Of a stretch of 64,000 nt of DNA, positions 55,958-64,000 are shown piece by piece; position 1 is the stretch's first letter, and each line of letters begins with the position of its first letter. Location of the stretch: positions 62,001 to 126,000 of the forward strand of contig NZ_JADQDC010000008.1 in NCBI RefSeq assembly GCF_015694345.1. The letters run 5' to 3'. The notes below the pieces were generated by a model, which saw only the letters and a list, made by a program, of their open reading frames with translations, ran no database searches and was not told where the DNA came from. The DNA is from Novosphingobium jiangmenense. GTDB lineage: Bacteria > Pseudomonadota > Alphaproteobacteria > Sphingomonadales > Sphingomonadaceae. The position numbers and the translations under genes are program-made.

Positions 55958-56100
55958 GCTTGCGCGACTCGGGCAAGAGGCGCAGCTTTTCGGTGTCGAG
56001 AGCGCAAAAGCCTTCGAAAATAAGCGGTCAAGCCGCTGATTTTCAAGGATAAAGTGCATAACGATACGAACACGGAAAGTTTGCAGCGTAACCAACCGGC

Positions 56101-56661
56101 AGGTGCCTTCGGGCTGATCTGCGGATGTGCAAAACTGCGGCCTTCGTGATCGGAAAACGGGGTGCCAAAGGCACTTCTTCAACCGGCCAAAGCGCGGCGA
56201 GGACTTCGGTCTCCATCCGGCGCGAAGCGAAGGCGAAGAGGGACCTGCAGCATTCCATACCTCCCCTCGCGGGAATTCGTCCTGGCATCGCGCAAGCCTG
56301 TCGGGGAGCGATACCCACGATGGAAGGCAACGCCCGGAACGTATCTCCCGGTCTGTTCGCAAGAACATCGGGCGGCACCAACGCGCGGTGGCAGGCAGGT
56401 GCTCGCATCTGCCGGGTCGGAAAAAGGATCGGAAGATAGCGGCGCGACCCTGTGCGAAAGCACGGATCGGCAGCAGCCCAGGGGCTTTGCGCCCCGAACG
56501 GCATCGACCGGATCGGACCTGACCAAAGCCCCGAGCAGGCGAAGGCAGAGCAGCGTGGCGACCAGAAATGGTCGGCCAAGCAGCGAGCCGGGGCAGAGGT
56601 GGCCGGAAAAGAGACGGAATGGACGTAGAGTGGGGGCCGGCAGCAATGCTGGCCCCCATTT
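56101..56661 (+). ncRNA. Candidate large structured RNA, unassigned
   Basis: The 791 bp between argG and the next gene have no convincing protein frame, but this part is packed with hairpins read on the plus strand. GCC-TTCG-GGC is at 56105-56114. GTGCC-AAA-GGCAC is at 56162-56174. GAC-TTCG-GTC is at 56202-56211. TGTTC-GCAA-GAACA is at 56354-56367. GGCAGGT/ATCTGCC is at 56394-56413. GTGC-GAAA-GCAC is at 56452-56463. GGGGC/GCCCC is at 56481-56495. TGGCGACCA-GAAA-TGGTC with an extended stem is at 56556-56578. An 11-bp stem with a GCAA loop is at 56632-56657. GNRA and UUCG loops mark folded RNA. The last stem may stop transcription, but the T-tract (ATTT) is short. RNase P RNA and tmRNA hallmarks are absent. 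Confidence 0.4.
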
Positions 56662-56674
56662 GCTGTGCGTTGCT

Positions 56675-56977
56675 CTAGCCGTCAGCGGTCATTTCATCAG
56701 CGTAGACGACGATTGCAGCTCCGTCGGTCAGCGCGCTTTCGGCGGCTTGCCTCAGCACATCATCCTCGATCAGATCGGGATCGCAGATCTGCGTTCCGCG
56801 CGTGATGCGAGGAAGAAGCCAACCCTTGTCCTCGACCGCACTTACTCCTCGCGCACGGGCCGTCTGCTCGTCGGAAGCAGTGATCCACAGCATCAGCGCG
56901 TGCCGGGCACCGGGACGGAACCCGGTCTCGTCCTGAGCGACAGCCTCGGCTGTGAAGCAGAAAAGATACTCTTCCAT
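56675..56977 (-). CDS. Hypothetical 100-residue soluble protein
   Basis: The protein reads MEEYLFCFTAEAVAQDETGF at its start, with amphipathic helices and no signal or membrane segment. Charged residues and hydrophobic spacing look like a real fold, more than in the neighbouring frames. No family is recognised. It ends 14 bp from the candidate RNA on the other strand. Confidence 0.6.
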   Translation of the reverse strand: MEEYLFCFTAEAVAQDETGFRPGARHALMLWITASDEQTARARGVSAVEDKGWLLPRITRGTQICDPDLIEDDVLRQAAESALTDGAAIVVYADEMTADG

Positions 56978-57052
56978 CCCGCCAGGGGAGCAGATTGCCG
57001 ATCCTCACGCAATGGCAACCCGCTCACCATGTTGGCATGGCAAGGGCATTGA

Positions 57053-57481
57053 TCACTTCACCTCAAGCTGCCCCCGCACTGCGCCCTTGGGGAACGCAGC
57101 CGTGTGCACGTTGACGTAGTACGCCCCCGGCGCCGCGAGGATCTTCTTGAGCAGTTCCGGCTCCATCGCGATGCAGTCGTCGCTGTCCTTGCCGGTGACA
57201 TCGATGGTTGCCACGGGCTTGCCGTCGTTGCCCGCGGTTCCTTCGTGGACATGGGCCATGGTCGGCTTGTCGGTCTTGTCAGCCCACAGGCTGAAGCAGA
57301 AATCGCCCGTTTCATCATCGACGTCGGCCTTGAAGCCGCCAGTGCCATCGGGATCGCCACCCGCGGTTTCAGCTGCGCCGGTCAGCGTGGCCGAAAGCGT
57401 TGCCGGTTTCGCCTGCACCGAGCCAGCCGCCACCAGCGCCAGAGAAGCGGCGCCCAGCGCCAAAGGTCTGATGTACCCCAT
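57053..57481 (-). CDS. CHRD-domain exported protein
   Basis: The 142-residue protein has a signal peptide (IRPLALGAASLALVAAGSVQA-KPATLSATLTG). The CHRD domain covers the rest: AETAGGDPDGTGG, then AHVHEGTAGNDGKPV with the conserved HIHxG-like pair, then ending GAVRGQLEVK. CHRD domains are named from chordin and are of unknown function in bacteria. It is probably periplasmic. Confidence 0.88.
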   Translation of the reverse strand: MGYIRPLALGAASLALVAAGSVQAKPATLSATLTGAAETAGGDPDGTGGFKADVDDETGDFCFSLWADKTDKPTMAHVHEGTAGNDGKPVATIDVTGKDSDDCIAMEPELLKKILAAPGAYYVNVHTAAFPKGAVRGQLEVK

Positions 57482-57578
57482 CGTATGCTCTCCCGGTTCG
57501 AACCGGGAGCCACTCAGACTCGCCGGTTGAAAGGGATGCTACACCTTGCGACTGCGGACGGGAATTGACCGCGCGCAA

Positions 57579-58247
57579 TCAGGTGCAGCGATAGCTCCCC
57601 CCGGTCCCCGTGATGCCCGGCGTGAGATTGCGATTGTCGCGGATAAGGAACGCCCCTTCCTTGCGGACCACCGGATTGTCGAGGAACAGATCGCCCAAAA
57701 GGCCCTCGTGACGGTAGTAGACCTCGACGAACATGACCGCGCTGTTGGCGGAAGCCGTGATCTTGGTCGCCCCGCTACCCATCCCGGTGAGCGCAGTGCC
57801 GGTCAGGCCGTTGCGCGTGCTGTCGTTGCCATAGGCCGATTGTCGCGCCAGGCGGCCATAGCAGCGCTGCCAGCGGATGTACTGCCTGCCAGTCGCCGCA
57901 TCGCGCTCGAGGCTGGACAATATGATCTTCCCGCGATTGGCGAAATCCAACCCCGCAGCCTGCTCCTGCGCCCCGCGCATGACCTCGTTGATGTCCGCCT
58001 CGCTCACGGTCGGCGTCACCACGCTGTTGTCGGTCTGGCCGATACGCGATGCGTTGTCGGCCAGCGACAGCGCAATCTCGCTCATCTTCATGTCGACCGA
58101 ATTCATGTAGGCCACTTCCAGCCCGTAGAGTGCGATCGAGAGAATGAATGGCATCACCAGCGCAAACTCGACAACCGACACCCCGGACGCATCGGCGGCG
58201 AGACGCCTGAGCGCCTGCCGTGTGGATATGGAAAGCCGGTTCAGCAT
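57579..58247 (-). CDS. TadE-like pilus assembly protein
   Basis: The 222-residue protein has a cytoplasmic stub, then GVSVVEFALVMPFILSIALYGLEVAYMNSVDMK. The VEFALVMP helix with its Glu is the TadE/TadG signature. The rest is periplasmic. The start overlaps the stop of the TadE gene upstream by 7 bp. Confidence 0.82.
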   Translation of the reverse strand: MLNRLSISTRQALRRLAADASGVSVVEFALVMPFILSIALYGLEVAYMNSVDMKMSEIALSLADNASRIGQTDNSVVTPTVSEADINEVMRGAQEQAAGLDFANRGKIILSSLERDAATGRQYIRWQRCYGRLARQSAYGNDSTRNGLTGTALTGMGSGATKITASANSAVMFVEVYYRHEGLLGDLFLDNPVVRKEGAFLIRDNRNLTPGITGTGGSYRCT

Positions 58248-58822
58248 GCGCGCGGCGTCGATCCGTAGCTGCCATCCTGAAGGGCATAGGGCTGGTTGCG
58301 CTTCACTGCGGTCGACGAGATCTCGCGTGTGCGCCAGTCGATCGGGAGAAGCGGCACTGCAAAGACCGGCTCGTAGCGGACGGTCACGGTATAGACGATA
58401 ACGTCGTTGGCCCCGCCGTTTCCGGATCGTCCGAGGTCTTCATCCCACGATCCGTTGCCGTTCTCATCGGTGTAACTTTCGCCGGTCGAACAGGCGCCGT
58501 CGCTGTTTCTGTCATCGAGCGGCTCACCCTTGTTTGCATGCGCAAAGTCGAAGTAGCTCTTGCGCGTGGAGCTGACCTGCGCGCCGGGAAGCACCGGACT
58601 GATCGCCGTCTCCACTTTGGCGTCGGCGACTGTCGTATCGCCCGTCTCCAAAGTGGAATCGCGGGCCGCCTTTTCTACCGCGCCATCGAGCACGCCGACC
58701 GCGTAGACCATCTGCCCGAGATCGAGACAGCCGACGAGCGCAAGCAGGAACACGGGCATCACGAAGGCGAACTCGATCGTGGTAACGCCACCGGCGTCTT
58801 GAAGAAGCGCGCGCCTTGCCAT
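58241..58822 (-). CDS. TadE-family pilus-associated protein
   Basis: The 193-residue protein starts MARRALLQDAGGVTTIEFAF and has the helix TTIEFAFVMPVFLLALVGCLDLGQMVY. It has a Gly/Asp/Asn-rich periplasmic part containing DRNSDGACSTGESYTDENGNGSWDEDL, which may bind calcium. It overlaps the TadG-like gene by 1 bp and the second TadE by 7 bp, so the three are one operon. Confidence 0.82.
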   Translation of the reverse strand: MARRALLQDAGGVTTIEFAFVMPVFLLALVGCLDLGQMVYAVGVLDGAVEKAARDSTLETGDTTVADAKVETAISPVLPGAQVSSTRKSYFDFAHANKGEPLDDRNSDGACSTGESYTDENGNGSWDEDLGRSGNGGANDVIVYTVTVRYEPVFAVPLLPIDWRTREISSTAVKRNQPYALQDGSYGSTPRAC

Positions 58823-60777
58823 CACTGGTAAACTCGCAGTTCGCCGACGTTCTTGGCGATTTCCTGGAAGGCGTTGTTCAACTGCGTGGCATTGGTCGCG
58901 AGGAAGGAACTGTTGCTCGATGCGCAATAGGACAGGTCGGTCGTCAAGCTCGAGGCAAAGGCGATCACCCAGACGCGGAAGCCCTTGTCCTTGGCGTTGT
59001 CGCACAATGCGCGGAAGCGCAGCGTGTGGCGGGCCGCCTGATTGCTCTGGCCATCGTCGGTCACGCGCCGATCATGCCATTCGATCCCATAGGTCGACTG
59101 GATCGAGATGCTTGGCTCCATCTGGCCGTCGGTCATGAAGATGATGTGGCGGGAAACCTTGCCTCCGTTGGTCGGCGCGGTGTTGACCGTATCGGCCCAC
59201 GGTCCCTGGGGCGAGCTCAGACGCAGGCCCCAGAGCATGCCAAGGTCATGATAGGTCGATCCGGCCGCGACCAGTGAGTCGGCATAGCTGTAGAACGCAG
59301 ACTGGTTCATGGTGGACAGGATCTGCGCCTGATAAGGGCAAGAGGACGATGCTCGCGTGCCTTGCGATGTCTGCGTGGCACTCGTGAGGAACGTGCCCTG
59401 CCAGGTCGTCACCTGTCGCAGGTATGCGAGTTCCGGCCACATCGGCCCCCACTTCGTGTCGGGATCGCTGTCCGGCGCCAGATCCACGTCAAGATCCAGC
59501 GCAGTCGAAGGCGACATGCCGGTCACACTCGAATAGCTGATGCTGTCCGTGGCGTCGGTTTCACGCTCCTCGATGCAGCCGCCCCAGGTGTAGCTTACTG
59601 CTGCCCCGCTTGTGCCATTGGGTTTGCTGACAGCAGCGAATGTCTTGTAGACGCTCGTGTCGACGCTGACTTCCCGGTACGCCCAGTTGGCGAACTCCTG
59701 CCGGGTGCGCGTTTCGTAGATCGGATCGGACGTGGCGAAATTGCGCGTGATGAAGTTGCGCGTCGTGTTGAAGGAAAACACGCGCCAGCGGTTGTTGTTG
59801 GTCTGTTGGCAGACGTAGTTCGTCTTGCGTTGCGGCTGGGTCGTGGTGGTGGTGACGACCTGCTGGCCGGAGCCGTTGGTGGTCGTCGAGGTAGCGGTCG
59901 TGGCGTTACCGTTGTTGGCCCACGCCAGGTCCGCCGGGCGCGCGTTGTTGCAGTTCGCTTGCGACGAATAGTTGGTGGAAGTGAACTGCGTAGTGCCGCC
60001 GACAATCTCGGTCGAATAGGTCTGCTCGCTGGTGTTGACCGGGGCTGACCACCCCGTGAACACCTGCTCGGTGATCGTGTTGAAGACCGGCTCGCGCGAC
60101 TGGATCTGCCAGGTGTCGGCAAGATAGCTCGGGTTGAGGTTGTAGATCAGTCGCCCGACGTTGATCGAGGAACTGTAGGGCACGAACGCGTAGCGGATGC
60201 GTGCGTTCGATCCCTGTGTTGCCGTCGCTACCGTATCGTAGAAATTCTTCATAGCCGCGCGGAGCGCCTGAATACGGGTCTGGGTGGTGCCGGAAAGCGT
60301 GTTCCCCATCGACCCGGTCGTGTCGAGGACCATGGTGATGTCGCTATTGCCCACGCCCATCGTGGCGCTGCACGATACGCTGACCGGTATCGTGTCGATC
60401 CCGAGCATGTTCATCACGGCGGTTTCGACAGTTGTCGAGGCGGTGCCGGTGATCAGGTTGCCGTTGTTGGCCGATGCCGTGGTGAAGGTCGTTCCGGTCG
60501 CGCCGACCTCGTCCTCGACGAAGTTCGTGTTGAAGTAGGCGTTTGCCTGATTCCGGGCCGTGGTGTCATAGCCGTTGGTGGTGATCGCCCTGCGGCCCGC
60601 CAGCGTTCCGGCGTCGCAGGCGGACTGGAGCCGGTTGCGCGCCTTGTAGACCCGGTTGATGTCGAGCCCGCCGCCAATCAGCGCAACGAGCACCGGCACG
60701 CTGGCAGCGGCGATCGGCAGCACGCTGCCGACGTCGCTGGTCACAAGCCTTTTGATGAACCCCGTCATGCCAATCAT
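58822..60777 (-). CDS. TadG-like protein with von Willebrand factor A domain
   Basis: The 651-residue protein has an N-terminal helix (SVLPIAAASVPVLVALIGGGLDINR) typical of the TadG N-terminal domain. A VWA domain follows with the metal-site MVLDTTGSMG near residue 160. A long insert rich in Thr, Asn and Gln sits in the middle, and HIIFMTDGQMEPS is the late VWA strand. TadG proteins act on Flp pilus display or adhesion. The ATG at 60777 follows AAGAG. No cpa/tad secretion genes are seen in the window. Confidence 0.82.
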   Translation of the reverse strand: MIGMTGFIKRLVTSDVGSVLPIAAASVPVLVALIGGGLDINRVYKARNRLQSACDAGTLAGRRAITTNGYDTTARNQANAYFNTNFVEDEVGATGTTFTTASANNGNLITGTASTTVETAVMNMLGIDTIPVSVSCSATMGVGNSDITMVLDTTGSMGNTLSGTTQTRIQALRAAMKNFYDTVATATQGSNARIRYAFVPYSSSINVGRLIYNLNPSYLADTWQIQSREPVFNTITEQVFTGWSAPVNTSEQTYSTEIVGGTTQFTSTNYSSQANCNNARPADLAWANNGNATTATSTTTNGSGQQVVTTTTTQPQRKTNYVCQQTNNNRWRVFSFNTTRNFITRNFATSDPIYETRTRQEFANWAYREVSVDTSVYKTFAAVSKPNGTSGAAVSYTWGGCIEERETDATDSISYSSVTGMSPSTALDLDVDLAPDSDPDTKWGPMWPELAYLRQVTTWQGTFLTSATQTSQGTRASSSCPYQAQILSTMNQSAFYSYADSLVAAGSTYHDLGMLWGLRLSSPQGPWADTVNTAPTNGGKVSRHIIFMTDGQMEPSISIQSTYGIEWHDRRVTDDGQSNQAARHTLRFRALCDNAKDKGFRVWVIAFASSLTTDLSYCASSNSSFLATNATQLNNAFQEIAKNVGELRVYQ

Positions 60778-60908
60778 TCGCTCTTGCCATTGCTGACAAC
60801 GGCACAAGCAGGCCCTGACGGTTTCCAGAGTCTTACCTTGAGCGGGATTTCACCGTGCGTTCAACTTTATTTAATTCGTAATTTTCCTAATAGAGACAAA
60901 TGCTTCCG

Positions 60909-62099
60909 TTAACTATCTTTCGGCCGTGAAAAAGCCTTCCATCCGAAGGCCCTGACCTGCTCCGTATCGGCACCGGCGAGAGGAGGAGCGAGGACCTGTT
61001 TACCATCACCAGAAACCGCAAAGCGCACTGGTGCCGCTTGCTCGAAGTACGGCCCCTCCACCGGATGTTCGCGCCGCCGGAAGAAGCCGACGTCCTGCAG
61101 GTGGGGATCGTCCATGACCTGCGACAGGTCGCGCACGGCCTGGGCGGGTATCTGTGCCGCATGACAGCGCACCAGGATCTCCGCAGTCGTCAAGGCAGGC
61201 GTGAAGCGGGTGATCGCCTGATAGAGCTCCGCCTGGGCCTTGAACCGCAGTTGCGGCGTCGCGAGATGCTCCTGCTGCAGGAAGTCCGGCTGGTCGAGCA
61301 GGGTGAAGATGCGTTCCCAGGCATCGTCGGTATAGGCCACGATGCTGATCCAGCCGTCGGCAGTCGGAAAGGGCTGGCGGTCCGGATCGATCTGCCGGGC
61401 ATAGCCTGCCGGCCCATTCGGCGGATCGAAAGTCAGGCCTCCCAGATGCTCGAGCAGCATGAAGCTCGAGAACGCCTCGAACATCGGCACTTCGACCTTC
61501 TGCCCTTCCCCTGTTCGCTGCTTGTGGATGATCGCGGCCATCGCAGCATAGGCCGCATGTAGCCCGGCAACCTTGTCAGCGATCAGCGATGGCAGGTATC
61601 GCGGCCTTGGATCACCATCCACCCGCGGCAGCAGAGTGGTCGTTCCGCTCGCTGCCTGGATGACGTCGTCATAGGCCTGCAGATCTGCGTAGGGCCCGTC
61701 TTGCCCGAAGCCCACGCAATGCACATAGACCAGCCCGGGATTGATCGCCTTGAGCGCTTCGTAGTCCAGCCCGATCCGCGCCAGGGCCTTGCCCCGCACG
61801 TTGACAACGAAGACATCCGCCTCGCGCAGCAGGTCGAGGATGACGGCGCGATCATTCTCCTGCTTGAGATCGAGCGCGGCCGACTTCTTGCCGCGATTGA
61901 GCGCCATCCATGCCGGCGCCATCCCGGGGGTCACCGCCGCCTTGGCAGACCAGCGGAAGGCGTCGCCCATACCAGGCGCCTCGATCTTGATGACCTCTGC
62001 CCCGAGGTCGGCGAGGATCTGCGTGGCATAGGGGCCAAAAACCACTGTCGTGAGGTCGACAACGCGGATTCCGTCGAGCAGCACCGGCTTCTGGCTCAT
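60909..62099 (-). CDS. Class III CoA-transferase (CaiB/BaiF family)
   Basis: The 396-residue protein moves CoA between carboxylic acids. GIRVVDLTTVVFGPYATQILADLGAEVIKIE is the family start. NRGKKSAALDLK and the AYDDVIQAASG segment with the catalytic Asp follow. It sits 13 bp downstream of the thiolase-like gene, so it is probably its co-worker in acyl-CoA breakdown. The substrate is unknown. Confidence 0.9.
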   Translation of the reverse strand: MSQKPVLLDGIRVVDLTTVVFGPYATQILADLGAEVIKIEAPGMGDAFRWSAKAAVTPGMAPAWMALNRGKKSAALDLKQENDRAVILDLLREADVFVVNVRGKALARIGLDYEALKAINPGLVYVHCVGFGQDGPYADLQAYDDVIQAASGTTTLLPRVDGDPRPRYLPSLIADKVAGLHAAYAAMAAIIHKQRTGEGQKVEVPMFEAFSSFMLLEHLGGLTFDPPNGPAGYARQIDPDRQPFPTADGWISIVAYTDDAWERIFTLLDQPDFLQQEHLATPQLRFKAQAELYQAITRFTPALTTAEILVRCHAAQIPAQAVRDLSQVMDDPHLQDVGFFRRREHPVEGPYFEQAAPVRFAVSGDGKQVLAPPLAGADTEQVRAFGWKAFSRPKDS

Positions 62100-62112
62100 C
62101 TATCTGCACTCC

Positions 62113-63660
62113 TCAAACGAGGCGGAAGCCGTTGCGCTTTTCACCCTGATCAACTTCCACCGTCCGGCCAAGCGGATCGTATGCCAGCATAGCAGCTATC
62201 GTCGCCTCGTCGCGCGTGGTTGCAATGAAGCGTCCGCCGGACAGCAGTTCCCCAATGACAATGGCCTGATCCGGGACACCCTTGGCATAGGTCACGGTAT
62301 AAGTGCCGATCCTGCCTGAACCTGTTTGCTGTTCAGCCATCGCGGCTGGCGGCGCCTTGTCCAGTTCGGCCTGCACGCCCGCAGTGTCACAGCCCGGCCA
62401 CTCGCGCGGACTGCTCGAAAGCACCGCCGCCCCGTACTTCGACTGGAAGCCGCCATTCAGCCCGACCAGCCCGCTGCTGCCGGGCGCTGCGCGCAGGCGT
62501 TCGACCATGCTGGCAAAGGCGTGCATCGAGTAGTTGTTCCCGGCGCCGCCGAAGTAGGGCAAGCCGCCCGTAACAGTCAGGCCACGCGGATCGTCCGCCG
62601 ACATGCCAAGGCCGTCGATCGCGGCGCAGAACACCGGGACCGGAAAACACGAATAGAAATCGAAGACGTCCAGGTCGGCAACCGACTTGCCAGCCACGTC
62701 CAGCGCCCTGGCGATCACAGCACTCGCGGCCGGATAGGCGCCAATGTCCGGTCGCTCCAGTATCTCGCGCTCGTTGGCCAAGGCAGCGCCGTGGAGATAG
62801 ATCCACTTGCCTTCCTCCACCCCCGCCTCGCGCGCCGCCCCGATCGACATGACCACCACCGCTGCGGCCTGATTGACCTGATCGCGCGAAACCAGCTTCA
62901 GCGGATAGGGCTCGCAGATCATGCGATTGCGCTCGCCCGGCGTAGCAATTTCCTCTGCGGTCATCGGCCTGACGGCAGCGGAGCTGTACGGATTGCTCGC
63001 GGCGACCCGAGTGAAGGGTTCGAACAGTTCCCCCATCGCCCGCGCATATGCTTCGCGCGTCAGCCCCAAGCGGGCGCGCCGCGCATTCTCGCACAATGCG
63101 TAGGCGGTAACCGGAGCGCGGATGCCATGCGCGATGCTCGCAGGCGAAAGCGTGCCTTCGAAGCCCATCCCCTTGTCGATCCAGACCGTGCCGGATGCCT
63201 CTGGATCATCCTGCTCGCTCCAGTCGCGCTCCTCGCCCTTAGCGGAAAGGAAACGGACGGTGGAAATGGCCTCGCTGCCGAAGATCAGCGCCGCCGCCGT
63301 CTCGCCACGGGCAATGCGCTCCCCCACGTCCGCCAGCAGGGCCAGAGGCGATTGGCCGCCCACTTTTTCGAGGATTGCCACATCAGGCCGGATACCCATT
63401 CGCCTTGCCACCGCCAGCGGCAGCTTGTCCGCGCGGCCAAAAGGCACCTGCATCGCGCCCGATTCCTCGAAAGTCCGGATCGATCCGACAACCTTCACCT
63501 GTGCAGACACGGCTTCGCTTCTGTCCGTATCTGCCAGCGCAGCGTGGCATGCAGCAGCCGCGAGGTCCGCAAACGACAATCCGGCATAATCCGCCGCGTC
63601 GATCCGCTCGACGAACTGGCCGACACCGACAATGACCGGGGTGCTTTCCGAGATATCCAT
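62113..63660 (-). CDS. Thiolase-like protein type 1
   Basis: The 515-residue protein has the thiolase fold: VKVVGSIRTFEESG region, VGGQSPLALLADVGERIARGE, DFYSCFPVPV and GAGNNYSMHAF. An extra C-terminal domain (about residues 435-515) is that of TLP1-type proteins. At the place where thiolases have their nucleophilic Cys, this protein reads GGQSP, so it may lack classical thiolase chemistry. A Cys remains at YSCFP. The ATG at 63660 has AAGGAAG upstream. Confidence 0.82.
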   Translation of the reverse strand: MDISESTPVIVGVGQFVERIDAADYAGLSFADLAAAACHAALADTDRSEAVSAQVKVVGSIRTFEESGAMQVPFGRADKLPLAVARRMGIRPDVAILEKVGGQSPLALLADVGERIARGETAAALIFGSEAISTVRFLSAKGEERDWSEQDDPEASGTVWIDKGMGFEGTLSPASIAHGIRAPVTAYALCENARRARLGLTREAYARAMGELFEPFTRVAASNPYSSAAVRPMTAEEIATPGERNRMICEPYPLKLVSRDQVNQAAAVVVMSIGAAREAGVEEGKWIYLHGAALANEREILERPDIGAYPAASAVIARALDVAGKSVADLDVFDFYSCFPVPVFCAAIDGLGMSADDPRGLTVTGGLPYFGGAGNNYSMHAFASMVERLRAAPGSSGLVGLNGGFQSKYGAAVLSSSPREWPGCDTAGVQAELDKAPPAAMAEQQTGSGRIGTYTVTYAKGVPDQAIVIGELLSGGRFIATTRDEATIAAMLAYDPLGRTVEVDQGEKRNGFRLV

Positions 63661-63706
63661 GTGCGCTTCCTTTTCGCCGCCACCGAACCGGCAGCCCAAT
63701 GCGCAG

Positions 63707-64000
63707 TCAGCTCGCCAGCCGCTGCGTACCAATCTGCGCCCGGGGCCTACTCTGCGCCATCAGCGCCCTTGCCCCGGTCGACATGTGCTGGCGCAGGAAG
63801 CGGCTTGCCGCGCTGGCGTCGGTATAGCCCAGCCTGAACGACAGCTCGGTCAGGTTCGGTCGGCGTGCGGTGCGAAAATACTCGTCCGCTGTCTGCTTGC
63901 GCACTTGCTCGAGGATGATCGCGAAGCTTGTGCCGCGATCAGCCAGCCGCCGCTGCAGGCTTTGGGGCGAAAGTCCGACAAGTCCGGCAACGTGCGGCAG
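63707..64000 (-). CDS. AraC-family regulator, C-terminal part (5' end outside window)
   Basis: The frame is open to the right edge. The visible 97 residues form the double helix-turn-helix of the AraC family. LVGLSPQSLQRRLADRGTSF is the first. LTELSFRLGYTDASAASRFLRQHMSTGARAL is the second, with the usual ELSFRLGYxDxSxxSRxFRR-like pattern. It lies 47 bp upstream of the thiolase-like gene on the same strand, so it may be a regulator of that gene pair. Confidence 0.85.
   Translation of the reverse strand: MPHVAGLVGLSPQSLQRRLADRGTSFAIILEQVRKQTADEYFRTARRPNLTELSFRLGYTDASAASRFLRQHMSTGARALMAQSRPRAQIGTQRLAS

Noticed and set aside
56101..56661. RNase P RNA or tmRNA
   Set aside because: The universal GAGGAAAGTCC core of RNase P RNA is missing, and no tag codons such as GCNAAYGAYAAY or TTCGANTC loop were found.
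56043..57052. Open frames on both strands in the argG downstream region
   Set aside because: Several frames are open at once, all Arg/Ser/Pro-rich without hydrophobic core patterning. High GC explains them better than coding.

Overview
This window looks like chromosomal DNA of a GC-rich alphaproteobacterium, most probably a sphingomonad (Novosphingobium-like). The clues are a large TonB-dependent receptor, an Entner-Doudoroff aldolase, an FnrN-type regulator beside a compact cbb3 oxidase operon, an iron-sulfur APS reductase, an S46 peptidase, and short palindromic repeats between genes. The genus is an inference from gene content, not from a marker gene. No tRNA, rRNA, CRISPR array, transposase or prophage was recognised.

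Layout. 1-5.4 kb: the 3' part of a deacetylase/glycosyltransferase fusion, a small winged-helix regulator with an operator-like dyad, queF, a proline-rich membrane protein and a mercaptopyruvate sulfurtransferase. 5.4-13.6 kb: a sulfur region with a cystathionine lyase-type enzyme, a MscS channel, and an overlapping cluster for siroheme synthesis and sulfate reduction (cobA, DUF2849, cysI, DUF934, cysH), then a DASS transporter. Three families of repeats sit in its intergenic gaps. 13.7-17.6 kb: an uncharacterised envelope cluster (two DUF4331-like proteins, a TPR protein, a HupE/UreJ protein), then a K+ channel. 18.7-22.2 kb: a divergent PEP carboxylase homologue and KDPG aldolase on the minus strand.

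22.3-31.7 kb is a ten-gene minus-strand operon for the high-affinity cbb3 oxidase: ccoN, O, Q, P, G, H, I, S, then a small exported Cys-rich protein with a CXXCH motif, then hemN. An FNR-type box lies 62 bp upstream of ccoN and a weaker one lies upstream of the divergent ompW. The fnr-like regulator is 4 kb away and has another box upstream. Structure, metal loading, haem supply and oxygen control are therefore close together.

36-45.5 kb: a flavin reductase with a CmcJ/NvfI-type oxidoreductase, a DbpA-like helicase, lepA, an OprP-type porin behind a PhoB-like box, and a repeat-bearing protein of unknown role. 45.6-55.9 kb: S46 peptidase, cyclopropane synthase, a lone carboxyltransferase, aldehyde dehydrogenase, acyltransferase, metallo-hydrolase and argG. 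55.9-56.7 kb has no convincing protein gene but carries a dense run of short hairpins with GNRA and UUCG loops ending in a strong stem. It is a candidate large structured RNA and the least explained part of the window. 56.7-64 kb: small proteins, a TadG/TadE-type trio without pilus machinery, a CoA-transferase and thiolase-like pair, and the C-terminal part of an AraC regulator cut by the window edge.
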